Shown here: piece by piece, positions 36,801 to 48,500 of the stretch | How positions within the stretch are numbered: the first letter of the stretch is position 1 | Layout of the letters: every line of letters starts with the position of its first letter | Origin: Gonapodya sp. JEL0774 | Lineage: Eukaryota; Monoblepharomycota; Monoblepharidomycetes; Monoblepharidales; Gonapodyaceae | NCBI GenBank assembly: GCA_027604505.1 | Contig: JADIIX010000048.1 | Location: 90,861-154,860, forward strand | DNA length: 64,000 bases | Direction of reading: 5' to 3' | Notes under the pieces: model-generated | The model's input: the letters and a program-made list of their open reading frames with translations, nothing else | Told to the model about the DNA's origin: nothing | Database searches by the model: none | Program-made: the position numbers and the translations under genes

Positions 36801-37064
36801 TGGAAGATGTCACAACATCAGAAGAAAGTGAGTACTTTCCGGGCAATATCCTTCCCGTGTCTTGACTGTTTCTGAGCTGATTTAATTATTCTGTGGATAG
36901 TTGCTGATGCGTATTCGAAGCAGCCACTTGTGCGAAATGCATTGGGGATATTGGGAGAAGCCGAGCCGCAAAGCACTAATATCGGAACAGATGTGGCCGA
37001 CGGTAAAGGAAAGAGGGAAGTTGATCTGGAAAATGATAGCGAGTCGAGTCCAGAAGATGCATGA
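33837..37064 (+). CDS. LIG1: DNA ligase I (ATP-dependent replicative ligase)
   Basis: ATP-dependent DNA ligase that seals Okazaki fragments. Twelve exons: 33837-34257, 34353-34663, 34732-35064, 35139-35411, 35482-35665, 35724-35788, 35864-36071, 36132-36254, 36324-36424, 36497-36597, 36667-36827, 36901-37064; about 814 aa. An N-terminal PCNA-binding PIP box (QATLDRFF) sits in a basic region (TKKRKG). The DNA-binding domain is [20 protein letters not shown] to GWSVV-type sequence. The nucleotidyltransferase active site [12 protein letters not shown] has catalytic Lys417, with [16 protein letters not shown] (III), [10 protein letters not shown] (IV) and WLKVKKDY (V). The OB domain ends at [12 protein letters not shown] 21-bp exact duplication adds DVDELDT to the N-terminus. 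The acceptor of exon 10 has a close alternative (36512). Confidence 0.95.
33999..34040 (+). repeat. exact 21-bp tandem duplication inside the ligase N-terminus
   Basis: Two identical 21-mers (33999-34019 and 34020-34040, beginning GATGTTGATGAG) encode DVDELDT twice in the disordered N-terminal region of DNA ligase I. Being identical and in frame, it looks recent and may vary between strains. Confidence 0.9.
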
Positions 37065-37170
37065 AACAGATGGATTGTGCGGTGTAGACTTTTGGCTTTT
37101 CAAAATGACCAAAGCACCAGCTAATTTCAAGCTCCACAGCCCCCTACTGTTAAGTGTGTTCCCATTCACG

Positions 37171-39832
37171 ATGGACGATGATGGCCTGGTAATCAATATC
37201 TCTTCACCGGCTGGACAAAGAAATGTAACAAGGAAGAACACTCGAGTCCTGCCCAAAGGGTCATGGAAGCGAAAACATCTTGCGTCGAAAGCTGCCGCGT
37301 CCAGGGCAGGGAAAAGGGAAGCAGGACGCGCAGTACCCATGACTGGCGCACGGACAAATAACTCAAAAGTTGCCCCGCCATCCGCTCCTGAACCTGGTGG
37401 AACTGGTGCGGTGAGAGCTCACACTGACTCCCCAAGTGCGATGTCTGTCGAAGCAGTTGGCCCCAACGGAAATACGGCATCGATGAAAGCGACAAGGAAG
37501 AGGCCCTTAGATGGGAGTGGAGCACCGACACGAACCTCAACAGAACCGCCGCCAAAGAAGAAGAAGCTTAACAGTGGGAGGACAGTTGGCTCGATGGACT
37601 CTTCGGATCTGAGTGTGGGAACAAAAGGAAAGGGGGCGGACCGACGTTTGGACTCGAAAACATTTGTGTCATCATTATTCTCCTCGAATCCCTCCCTTCC
37701 GGAAACTGTTCCAAGTACCGACATTGTGAAAGTAGAACGAACTCCACAAGCACCACTGTTCGGCGCCTCCTCTTTCGAAAAGCTGGGAATCTCGCCATTT
37801 CTGTCTCGACACTTGCAATTCGGTCTTAATCTCTCAACCCCGACCTCGGTGCAGCAACACTCGTTCCCGGTATTGCTCAATCCGAATGGCCGCGATTGCT
37901 TGGTTAGGTCTCCCACAGGATCTGGAAAAACATTGGCATATCTTGGACCAATTATTGACGCGATGCTGAAGGTGGAAGGTTCTGCTGCGAGACGAGATAG
38001 GACCGGTGTGCTGGCAGTGGTGGTCGCACCCACGCGTGAGCTCGCTGGACAAATTTGGGGAGTGGCGAATGACCTTGTCAACTGGAAAAGTGGAAGGAAG
38101 CAAATGGAGGAAGGGCTTGGCGATGACGTGGACCGCGAAAGCGGCTCGGACAACGATAATCCAAACCCCATCTCGAAATCCGACCATAAGATGACTTCCG
38201 CGATTTCAGAGGATGATGCAGTTCCTCGACCTCACCATTGGCTTACTCCTGTTCTTCTCACCGGAGGTGCGAAGCGCAAATCTGAGAAGGCTCGTATTCG
38301 TCGGGGAGCGCAGGTCATCGTCGCTACGCCAGGGCGACTGTTGGATCACATTCGAACTACTGCATCTCTCGATGCTTCAAATGTGAGATGGCTTGTTCTC
38401 GACGAGGCTGACAGACTGGTCGAGGAAGGAATGGAGGACGACTTGAAGGCATGTGTGCGTCTTCTCAATGAACGATGGAAGGGAGGTGAACGGAAAGGTC
38501 TTTCCCGGGATTGGGACGCCAGCCTTCCAGGAAAACGGAGAACGGTATTGTGCTCAGCGACTGTCGAGGCTGGGGTTGTGAAAATGGCTGGCTGGTTGAT
38601 GCGAGAAAAAGCGGTTGTCGTCACGGAGGACGGAACAACGGAATGGCGCACTGCTGAACTCTCCGTTGCAGGTGCAGACAGCACAGCTGCTCTCACCTCC
38701 GAAGCGGACTCGCATAACCATGGCTCCTCAGTATCCGGGAAGCTCAGTATCAACGATCCTACCTCCCAAATCGTCACCCCCGTCCGCCTTCGTCAGCTCT
38801 ACATTCCTGCTCCATACAAGCTCCGTCTGGTTACATTAGCATCGCTTCTTCGGAGGACTTGCCTCAATGGCGGAAAGTGCGTAACCTTTACGGCAACACA
38901 GGATGTAGTAGAATGGCTTTGGACAATTTTTAGTTCAGCACTTGGCGATGCGGCAAAGTCTCCAGTGACTAAGAAGCTAGATGCAGATTCCCCAACATGT
39001 GAATCGTCCTTTTTGGGGGCGCCGGTTACAAAACTTCATGGAGGACTGTCGCCTCAAGGTCGAGCGGGCGCATTGCGAACATTTCTCTCATCTTCTCGAG
39101 GAGTTCTTCTCACCACTTCCCTGGCAGCGCGTGGTCTTGATGTCCCAGACGTTTCTCTCGTCGTACAACTCGATCCCCCACATGATGTTGAGGAATACGT
39201 ACATCGAGTTGGTCGCACAGCTCGGATTGGGCGTACCGGAGAAGCAGTCATTTTTGTGGCGCCCGAAGAGGCTGAGTATGTGGGAACTTTGCAGAAGCGG
39301 GGGATGGCAGTTGAGCGAATGGAGATTGAGACTGTCGTGACGGAGGGTTTGAAAGGGTGGGGTAGAGTTCTAGCGAAACCAAAAGGCAAGAGTTTCAATG
39401 AGTGGGAAGTGAAGGCCACTGACCTACAGATGATAGTGGAAAGAAAGACACTTGAGCGGTCAGAGGTTTGTTGAACTTTCAGGTTGTTTTTCTGTTGGGA
39501 TCTCACAATTGCATGACGTCCTTCTGCGACAGATGCAAAGCATTGCCCGTGCGGCCTACACTGCCCACTTGCGTGCCTATTCAACCCACCCTGCAGTTCA
39601 GAGATCCATATTCCACTTACGCAAACTCCATCTCGGTCATGTGGCCAAAAGTTTTGGCTTGCGAGACACTCCTACAGTCGCAGGTGTGAATTCAAAAGAT
39701 GCGAGTGACGTCAAGTCCAAGGTTGTTCAGAAGAGACAGCAACAGAGGGAGAGGAGCAAACTGGGATGGTCCGTTGTGGGCGGTTCGGGGGCTAAAAAGT
39801 ACTTAGCGAGTGAATTTGGGGATGGGTTTTAA
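37171..39832 (+). CDS. DBP7: DBP7/DDX31 DEAD-box RNA helicase, ribosome biogenesis
   Basis: Nucleolar DEAD-box helicase for 60S subunit assembly. Exons 37171-39465 and 39533-39832 give about 864 aa. The start MDDDGLVINI matches the DBP7 N-terminus. Motifs in order: Q (LSTPTSVQQHSFPVLL), I (SPTGSGKT, residue about 250), Ia (APTRELAGQ), Ib (ATPGRLLDHI), II (DEAD, about 410), III (SAT, about 462), V (TSLAARGLDVPD) and VI (HRVGRTARIGR, about 677). The second exon is the DBP7-specific C-terminus (AHLRAYSTH, IFHLRKLHLGHVAKSFGLRD). An acidic insertion sits between Ia and Ib, as in this family. It starts 106 bp after the ligase stop; an open frame runs back into the ligase last exon but is not this protein. 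Confidence 0.95.
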
Positions 39833-39936
39833 AGGTGTATGAAATACATACTGCAATCGAGAAACAAATAATAAAGGTTCGGATGTGGGGCGTTGTCGGG
39901 GGGCGCAACGTTCGATAACATTGTTGTACTTGGATA

Positions 39937-40816
39937 ATGTCTTTACGGATCGTGCGCGATGGCACAACAATCAAGTGGATGTGTTCCTCAGCCGAGTGCC
40001 TTGTACAGCAGGTAAGAGATTGGCATTCTCATGTCGAGACAATCCGGACTGGTGTCAACCCAACACACACATAACATCAATATCTGCGGGTACTTCTGAA
40101 GCGATTTGTTTCGAAAGTTCCTGTCTTCTTAAAACTTCGAAGGAATGTGGAAGCTTTGGGGCAAGCTGGGGACATCGTTTCCGTTGACAGTGAGCGCCGT
40201 CCACAACTTCAAAAGGACAGTTTTCAGTTTTTGAATACCGGCTTTCAGGGGTCCGCGCTCGCCATCAACTGATCCCGACAAGAGCTGCGAATTACTTACC
40301 AACGGATAGACGAGGTGGGTGTCTATGCACTTTTGGTAACTTCGTATCTCCTTCATTTCGTGTCATTCATACCGGAGTACAGGGAGACCCATATTCCCTA
40401 AGAGTTATGTGGAGCATCCTCAACACGCAAAGCTAGCACCAACTTCTTCAGCCGCTTCCAAGCTTCAGAATGCCGAAGAACGTGCGCACCGATCCTCGGA
40501 AGCGGTTGCGAAAATGAGATCTTTGCCTCTGCCTGCTTTAATCTTTCGCCGAGCTCCTCGCGCAAACTCCTCGTACTTTTTTGGATCCGTTACTGTCGGT
40601 GATGTACTCACCGAACTTAGGTTACGACACAATGTCGGTTTGTATCCAGAGGACTCGAAGGCGACTTTCAATGTCCGCAATAGACCAGACAAAGTCGCTG
40701 ACCGAGTGAGACAATTTGGCTCACATGATGTGACCTTCACTGTCCGCGGGGACCAAGTGACTTTGACGATAGTAGTGGAACCTGACTTGAAAGTCGAGAA
40801 ACGACTTGTAGATTAG
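39937..40816 (+). CDS. mitochondrial ribosomal protein bL9m
   Basis: Mitochondrial large-subunit protein of the bacterial L9 family. Exons 39937-40011, 40102-40189, 40228-40314, 40383-40816 give about 227 aa. The N-terminal L9 domain reads VFLKLRRNVEALGQAGDIVS, then VRARHQLIPTRAANYLPTD. The C-terminal L9 domain reads YFFGSVTVGDVLTELRLRHN and ends FGSHDVTFTVRGDQVTLTIV. The spacer between is Ala/Arg-rich helix. The first exon (ATG 39937) gives a presequence of about 25 residues that is less basic than usual, so the true start may differ. The intron 40190-40227 is only 38 bp, near the lower size limit. Confidence 0.8.
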
Positions 40817-41031
40817 AGAAGCGAAGTGCTACCTAGCAGCATGTTCTTACATCACATACTATGCGTGGGCAAATAAGGAAAAAGGAAGGACAAAATTCGC
40901 TCTGCTTTTTCGCAAAGGGAGAGCTTACTCATTAGCATCGCACGTTACACAAAGCTCCGCAGTAATCTATTTAGAACTTGCGCCCGTATTACCTCATCCA
41001 CATCGGTGTAGTCATCTTAACCAATCTGTAC

Positions 41032-42768
41032 CTACACTGGTCCAGTAGGAGGTGGTGGGGGATAGCTATTTGAACCATCGGGCACTGTTTGTGGAGGAGC
41101 CGGAGCAGGTCCACTCCCGTCAGGTTGCTGCTGACCGTAGTAGGCGTACCACTGAGCATAGTATTGCTTTTGAACAATCAAATTGATGATATGTGCAAGT
41201 AAGCTCCAGAAAGAGTCTGGGTGAAGAAACATTGGCGCACCTGGTAGTATGCTGAGTAGGGGTCGCTGGCAGCCTGCCCTGTAGCGACAGGCTGGGACGT
41301 TTGCGTGGCACCCGGCGGTGGTGCATAATACCCTTGTGAATAATTTGGTGTTGGCGCACCGGGGTAACCAACTCCAGGAGGGTACTGTTGATTGGGAGAG
41401 TTCACAGGACGAAGAGGCGCAAAGTGGGCGCCAGGTACTGCACCGAATGCCTTTTGATAAGGGAGAAAACGATAAAACCAGTGCCGTTAATGTACCCACG
41501 GGAACCCGAGGAAGCAGATAAAGAAAAGAAGATATCTCTCCTACAGTAAGCACACACACACGGACCGCTTTGAAGAGAGTCACGCACCTGTCCAGGCATT
41601 CCAGATGGCCGCATTGGAGGTGCAGTCCGGGCTTGCTTCCACTTTTGGTACTCTTCCTTCACAGTATCAACTAAATCTTGTACAAGAAGCTTCGCCTTAT
41701 TTACTCCCTCAGCACTTGATCCACTGAAGAGAGTAGTTTAACAACGGAATCAGGTAGTCAAAGAACCGCTTACCACTCACGCGATGTGAACATGCAAGTC
41801 ATCGTCTGCTTCCCTCTGCGTGCTCACTTCAATGTAGCCTGATCCTCTTCCCTTCAATTGCACGCGAGTGCTGGTCTCATTTTGAATGTGCTTCACAAAT
41901 TGACCACCCGGGCCGACCACTTTGGCGCGAGTGGAAAACATTCGGTCATCGATTTCGACGTATACTTTCTCTTGATACATATCGCGCCGCTAAGATATTC
42001 GTTAGTTCGCAACGGTGCAGTCGTGAAATCTGTCGCGGTGTCTTACATTTCCTCTGGGATAGTCGCCATAGCCAGAAGGTTGACTTTCAGCCTGCGCCGG
42101 CCCAAACCCTGCATCAATAAACTCTTGTACCTTCTCGACCGCTTTGTCCAGAGCTTCTTGCGTCGTCGCGGTGATATGGAGGTAGAGGGGAGGCTCTTTG
42201 TCGGCAAGTTTCCGGTCCGGATAATATCGACCCCTCGTAACAATGCTAAGCACAGCGTCCAAAACTGAGTGTTGGATCGTCACATTATGCGAAATCCACT
42301 CAGAACTCACTCGGCGCTTGAATACTCCTTGACAGCCTTTTGCGTCTCACTCTTGGTGAGAACGTACCTGTTTTTGAGATCGTTTATATCAATGTCCCTG
42401 GTGAAATCACCATCACCGCTGGCTTTAAATCTTTTCACGGCTGGTGTGGGGAGGGCATCCTGTATTAGCGGTTTGAGAAACGCTCAAAACGAAGCATCAT
42501 TCATCACGATACACGCTCAACCACCCACTGGAGAGGCTGGAGACTTGACAGAGATTCCCTTAGCTTCAAGCAAGCGAGCAGCAGTTTGCGCAGCCAGAAG
42601 TTTCGCATTATCTGCATCCCCTTCTTTCTCGTTTCCACTTGGGTTGGAAAACTTCTCGCTGTTTCCGTTCGGCGGTGTCTCCGAAGACGGTGGAGTGATT
42701 TCTCCGGTATCTGTCAAATCCCATCGACGCTTTTTCTTGGACTTATCGGCACTCGAATCTTCAGTCAT
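41032..42768 (-). CDS. KHDC4-like KH-domain protein (splicing-associated)
   Basis: Matches the KHDC4 (BLOM7) family of atypical KH-domain RNA-binding proteins tied to pre-mRNA splicing and snoRNA-host processing. Exons 42768-42529, 42459-42311, 42245-42047, 41989-41781, 41723-41588, 41450-41241, 41166-41032 give about 425 aa. The first KH-like region has IDINDLKNRYVLTKSETQKA, IVTRGRYYPDRKL and PPLYLHITATTQEALDKAV. The second KH has VYVEIDDRMFSTRAKVVGPG (the GPGG loop), FVKHIQNETSTRVQLKGRGS and GYIEV. The C-terminus is rich in Pro, Tyr and Gln (YAQWYAYYGQQQ, PPPPPTGPV). The tail resembles the low-complexity C-terminus of SF1, but the KH pair is KHDC4-like. Confidence 0.82.
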
Positions 42769-42948
42769 AAGGTAGTCAGCGAAGTTTAGGCCAGAGCACT
42801 CGCCTATGCTTCAACTGGTCAGCTTTTTGCCCTCAATGCTCGGCGACTGACAAACTTGTGTATCAACTATTACACTTCAAGAGACCGAATATGTACAGTC
42901 ATCCTGTTCATCCCGCTGCATGTGTTCATGCAGCGGACAACACGATCT

Positions 42949-44244
42949 TCATTTAGGCGCTTGTTTCTTTGCAGGCTTCCCCTTCCCAACGCTCGATTTG
43001 TGATGTTTTTTGCCCGTACCTTTGGCATTCTGGCCAACGGCGCCATCACCGACTCCTGAATCCTCACACTCCGGGCAGTACCATGGATCTTCCTCTTTAA
43101 ACTCCTCCATGACGAATCCCACACAATCCGCTGGCATGATGTGTAAAGAACTATGAAAACTCCAATTACGCTTCCAGCAGCAGTATCCCATCACATACCG
43201 TGGAACCACTTCTCGCAACTGTCACACTGGATAAGAGGCAAGTCAGGGTTCTCCGGAAAATTGCAAGTGCAATACCTCGGTAACTCTGTCTGTCATTTGG
43301 GAAAGCGGTGTTTAGCAGGTATCACATTGACACTGGCGTGGGGGTTCTCATCTCACCAGAATCTTTCCTTTAACAGCGGTGTACTCTTCACGCCAATAAA
43401 ACCCAGTAATCTCCTTCTCCGCACCAGGGACCAAATTGACAATATGGCAGGGTCCTATGACGCTCGCGACTGAGAATTTTGGAAGGCATAAGTCGAGAAG
43501 GTGTCCGTGAATACACAATGGAAACCAACCAACCGTGAATGCGGTCTGTATGATCAGTGCTCTTTAAAAGCTCATTTTCGCCATGATAGGGTCTGTTGAG
43601 ATTGGTTCAGATCGCACAAACGGGAAGGACCAATAGACTGTCCGGAGCAACGCACCGCTTGCCACCGATTATTTCGTGCGGACGATAGAACCTAATATAA
43701 ACCCGATGTCGTACATGAGTTTAATTAGAAGGCCCAAATACGTTTTTAGAAACTTGCCAACGCATTGTCAGGTAAACGTTCCGTCGGTCGTTCTTCATCG
43801 CTTTGTTTCAGGCAAGTTGTCGTGAGGCTTTCGACCCACTCCAAACGACCCACGTCACCTTACCTTGTATTCTCAAGAGCTCCCCGTAGTATGGCTCTGA
43901 CTCAGTAGACTCGATTGTCAGGTTGTCACCAGTTTTGTACTCGGTATTGTCGACTGTTGATCGTAGCAACGCACCGACATGATTCGATGTCGATATCCAG
44001 CCGCAAGGAGTCCAAAATATTAGTAACCCTCCTGATCATCAAAGAAAGTGATATAACGGCCTCTGTGCTCACGGATAAACGACTTGAAATCGAACAGCTC
44101 CGCGTCTGCTGGCGGTGTCAGTTTGAATGGGATATTAGACTGTCCTTGCGCCGGCTGGTTCTCGTCAATCTCCTCATCTCCACCGGTTGAGAGCCGTCGT
44201 TTGTTGGTGGGCGGTTGCGTCGTAGTCTCCACGGCAGCGGCCAT
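42949..44244 (-). CDS. BAH-PHD chromatin reader (EBS/SHL/EPR-1-like architecture)
   Basis: Small nuclear protein with a BAH domain followed by a PHD finger. Eight exons: 44244-44028, 43953-43864, 43800-43758, 43691-43656, 43592-43534, 43469-43357, 43289-43199, 43130-42949; about 276 aa. BAH (residues about 73-190): EYKTGDNLTIESTESEPYYG, NVYLTMRWFYRPHEIIGGKR, RPYHGENELLKSTDHTD, SVIGPCHIVN. PHD: RYCTCNFPENPDLPLIQCDS, CEKWFHA, WYCPECE, with a full Cys4-His-Cys3 set. A Lys-rich tail ends PAKKQAPK. Plant EBS/SHL and fungal EPR-1 of this architecture read H3K27me3 and/or H3K4me3; the specificity here is inferred. Intron 43757-43692 begins with GC instead of GT. Confidence 0.88.
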
Positions 44245-44446
44245 CAAAGACGAATCAAGGGTCGATAGAATGAAGCTCGAAACCCAGTCGAGAAAGATTC
44301 AGAAAATAGAACGGCGCCTTCGGTTGCGGATATACGAACGACTTGCTCTGCAAGGGCTCGGATAATCGTATGCGTATGAAGGTGTCTGCGAACAAATTCT
44401 TCGACATAGCCCCCGCACCGACAACTCCCTATTGAAAATTCCTCCC

Positions 44447-45144
44447 ATGTCCGCTCCAATTAACGTGTTGGAAGAAGAGGCGCTGAAGCGCAAAGATAGA
44501 CTTGTCGCATTCAGAGCTGATAAGCTTGGGCTCCCTCTGCCCCCCTCAAATGTTCGCTTGCCAACCGGGACTTCAGGAGCGGCAACCACCAATAAGCGGG
44601 ATCGCACTCCAGGGTCTGCCTTTGTGATTGGGGGGTGAGTCTGTTTGTATTCGTGCATTCTTCTATTCCATCTGGGCATAGTCTAGAAACCTCCCAACAA
44701 CAGAAGCCGACATCTGAAGACATTGGAAGAAGAGGTCGCACTGTTCGCAAAGGAGGCATTGGACCAAGAGGAGCAACGCAAGAAGGAAGTAGTAAGTGTA
44801 CTTGGCCTTCCGTGACATCTAGTATCTAGCAAACGTAGAAGAGCACACCTGGCAGGACATATTCAATTTGGCGCCGAGGAAGGCGAATTGGGATTTGAAG
44901 CGTGACTTACAAAAGAAATTAGTGAGGCTTGAACGGAAAACGCAGTCGTCTATAGCTGAAATCATCCGTAAGTTACCCTGTGGAGGGAACAACCGTTTAT
45001 GAACCTATGCTGACTTTCACATATTCAGGACAGCGTATTTCAACAGCAGGAAGCACGGAAGATATTGGGGCCGCCGATGTCGATATGCCAGCACGAGGAG
45101 GGAGTAGAGCCACCGCTGTCGACGACTTTTCGGACGAGGATTAA
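44447..45144 (+). CDS. CWF18: CCDC12/Cwf18 spliceosome protein
   Basis: Component of the Prp19-associated spliceosome (S. pombe Cwf18, human CCDC12). Exons 44447-44634, 44704-44791, 44844-44967, 45029-45144 give 171 aa (human 166). The N-terminus is NVLEEEALKRKDRLVAFRA. The family block is DIFNLAPRKANWDLKRDLQK followed by LVRLERKTQSSIAEIIRQR, and the end is acidic (DDFSDED). Exon 2 can be read in two frames. I chose the one giving a helical HLKTLEEEVALFAKEALDQE because it keeps canonical splice sites and the expected coiled-coil character. It is divergent from the BAH-PHD gene (202 bp). Confidence 0.9.
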
Positions 45145-45509
45145 GGCCACGTGGATCGTGCAATTTTGCGTAGCTGTTGATGTAGCGAATGATCATGTAT
45201 ATACGTATTCATCTACTTACCCGAGAATGGCTTTGCAAGTCACCACTGACCACTGTTTTCAATGGCGGTGACCAAAGTCATATATTGGTGTTTGAACACA
45301 ATTCAATTCGTTTTTTCCCAGCCCCTCTCACGGGCTTTCCCTCTGTTCCCGCATTGGAACTTTCTTTAAGCCTTGAGCTCCCAGCTGCTGCTGAAGAGCG
45401 GTTCGCCCGTTCCAACCCACCATTGTTGTTGGACATTTCAACCCCACTCTAAGCTTAAAGCTTGTCTAGCGATATAAAGCAGTTAGCAAAACACTAGTCA
45501 ACTCTCACC
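45145..45509. other. intergenic region
   Basis: 365 bp between CCDC12 and the BYE1-like gene, both on the plus strand. Short open frames only. It should hold the CCDC12 3' UTR and the next promoter. Confidence 0.5.
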
Positions 45510-48500
45510 ATGCGCCGATCCTCTAGGCACAACGGCAGTAAGGAAGCCAATCCGGCTTTGGAGCCATCTGCAGAGTCTCACCGCACAACCCACCGACCCG
45601 AAGAAACAAAAGAGGAAGTGAAAGAGGAAGCGGATGTCGAGTCCAAGGTCTTATCCGAGAATCGAAGTGCTGAACCTTCTTCAGAACGGATGACTCGACG
45701 CAAATTGAGGTCACAACGGGAGCCAGAGGAGGGAGTCGCATTGAAGGTTGAACCTGCCCGCTTACCGAAATCAAAGCAGGAATCTCGCGATAGAACCCCC
45801 GGACACTCAGAGAATGTTCCCGTCGTGGCGGAGCCGTCCACATCGTCACAACCGCACAGACGACGGAAACCAGTTGCGAAAGAGTATAATGAGGACGGGG
45901 AAATGATCTACTGCACATGCAGAGAAGCAGATGATGGCAGACCCATGCTTCAGTGCGAGGAGTGTGAGGAATGGTGAGTGTGGTGCCTGAGTCGTTGCTG
46001 TCGCATTGCTACTCACGAACTGTGCGCTCCAGGTTTCACCTCGGATGTGTCGGGCTCAGCAGGTCGCAAGCCACTTCCAACAACTTCCACTACGTCTGCC
46101 ACCTTTGTATCGAAGATCACGAACTTCACGGAGAGCCTGTCGCGTCAACTGTTGTGGTGAAGAAGCGTTCACTGAAGGATCGTGAGTACCCACGGAAAAG
46201 ATATTGCCATTTCAGTTGATGTCTTGAGGGAGGGGTATGTGTATTATTGGATATTCGGTTGCATTGTGTTGGGAGCACTCTGAACAATGAATAGTGGCCA
46301 CTGGGTCGGGCCAGTGAAAGAACCCTCCTATGCTACAGTGTTTGCCCCCAAGATTGACTTCTGATCAGCCACTTGTGTGCAATAGAAGGACTTTGGGGGG
46401 AGAGAATCGTTGACCTGGGACACGTGCTTGCAGACTGCGTATATGTGTACACGACCAGCGATTGATTAATTGGTTTTGCTTTCTTCCACTACCAGCAGAA
46501 GGTACCACACTCCCTCGCAAGAAGCTCAAATCCACCCGTGCGAAAATCGAAGATAGCGTCGGCGCCCCCAACGATGTCCCAAAAATCTCTGGTAGCGATC
46601 ACGAAATGGGGGACGTCTCGGATGAATATGCGGAGGGTCTGGATGAGGAGGAGGAGAATGACGGCGAGGAGGACTATGTCGATGACGAAGAAGACACACC
46701 CAAGAAGAAGAAGCAAGGATCTAAGCTTCGGAGTTCTGGTGAAGATGCGAGCACGATCAAGGTGGGTGTATTTCTCTTGTTGTCTGAAAGATGATGTGGT
46801 TCATGTCTCACCATCCCTTTGAATGTGAAGGTTACTAAAATTAATCGACCCACATCGATCAAGACAGCCACTCCGCATTCCGCCAGCACTCCTGCTCGTG
46901 TGAGCTCTCAAACACCTCTGGCGTCTTCCCCAGCAGTGAATTCTTCAGAGGATCAATTTCGCTCTAATGCGAGGAAGGGACTCACGGAATCGTTCCGAGA
47001 GATATTCGAGGAAGCCTCAAAGGATCCCAGCATATCCGCAGTCGTACCTCTTGAAGACCCAGGGGCGTTCGCAATGGACGTCGAGAATCAACTTTTCCTC
47101 GCGCATGGCGACTACAAATCGAGTGACAAGAAAAATTATGGTACCAAGCGAGATCCTGGCGAGAACTACAAAGCACAGTACCGATCTCTGCGCACCAATC
47201 TCAAAGACTCAACCAACAAAACTTTCCGCCTTCGCATCGTAACTGGTGAAATCACAGCTGTAAAGCTTGCCACCATTACGAGTGATGAAATGGCCAGCGA
47301 GGCGATTAAGGAGCTCGCGGAAGAAGTGCGGAAGAAAAGTCTTGCAGAGATTGTGATAAAACCGGGTGCGGACGCGGCGGATGGGAGGCGAGTCGTAAAA
47401 ACGCACAAGGGAGAAGTGGAAGTGGAAGTTAGCGGCATGTTGAAATCCAGTTTCTCTGCACCATTAGTCAGTCTCTCTACCGGCTTGTCACCTACTCAGG
47501 ATACCAAGGGGGACATGGCGGAGCTTTCACCAACTCGTGATCACATTAGCGACTATGATACCAAAGAGACTACTCAGGTGGAGGAGGACAATGGACGTAC
47601 ATTAACCGATGGTGATACTTCATTGGGAGATCTGTATCTGAGCTCAAATGACACAAGACTGACAGACGAGCCAACACTGGAGCGGACTCAAGATCTGGAT
47701 ACTGCCGAATCACTTAGGCGCAGTTCTTACGCTGCAAAAGCGAAGAGAGAGGCGAGTTTGGATGATCTGCTTGCGAAATTGGACTCCAGCAAGAACAATT
47801 TGGACTTGGATACCAAAGCTCACGATCCTTTCGAGAATGTTTGGGATCCTGCTCATGACCAAGTTTTTGAAGAGAGCCAGGAAGAAGCACTTGTGCGAAA
47901 CCAAATCCTGTGGAGAGGATCACTGTCCATGCCACAAACAGAGACTGTACAATGCGCAGTACGGCAGGTCGGGGGTCATGTAACTGTACTTGATGGTCAG
48001 GTTGTCTTTGCTGAGAACGGGCCGTCAGGTCACCTCACCTTTGATCAAGTCCTTCCGGACGAACTCTCTGTCGACGGTCGCATCGCTCCAGACCGTGTAG
48101 CAGACTACATAGTCAAAACGATAAGAGCGGGCTCTAAAGCTGGATCCAAGAGCATTTTTCTGTTAGAGGTGGTTCCTGACGAGGATCGAGACTCGCATTC
48201 CACCTCCAAATACGCGCAAATGTTCGATTACTTCTACTCACGTTCAAGGTACGGCGTAGTGACCGCTCGGCATGTTGCTCTTAAGGATGTGTACATTGTA
48301 CCCGTTGCGAAGGGCGATCGGTTTCCGCGATTCCTGCAGTCGGTTGAGGGATACTCGAAAATGAGTGCTTGCACGAAGAACACTTTGATTGTGGTTCTAG
48401 TTGTTGTGAAACCATCACCAACAGTTACCAACATTAGCATAGGATCTACAAACAATGCTCCTCTGCCTTCTATCGCAAATGGACCTCCAGTTTCAGCTGC

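Noticed and set aside
36901-37170. Extended DBP7 start upstream of 37171
   Set aside because: The open frame continues back through the last exon of DNA ligase I in a different frame. The DBP7-type opening MDDDGLVINI fixes the start at 37171.
44635-44829. Alternative frame for CCDC12 exon 2 (Gly/Arg-rich)
   Set aside because: It is splice-compatible but low complexity. The other frame gives the helical sequence expected of the family and a 69-nt canonical intron.
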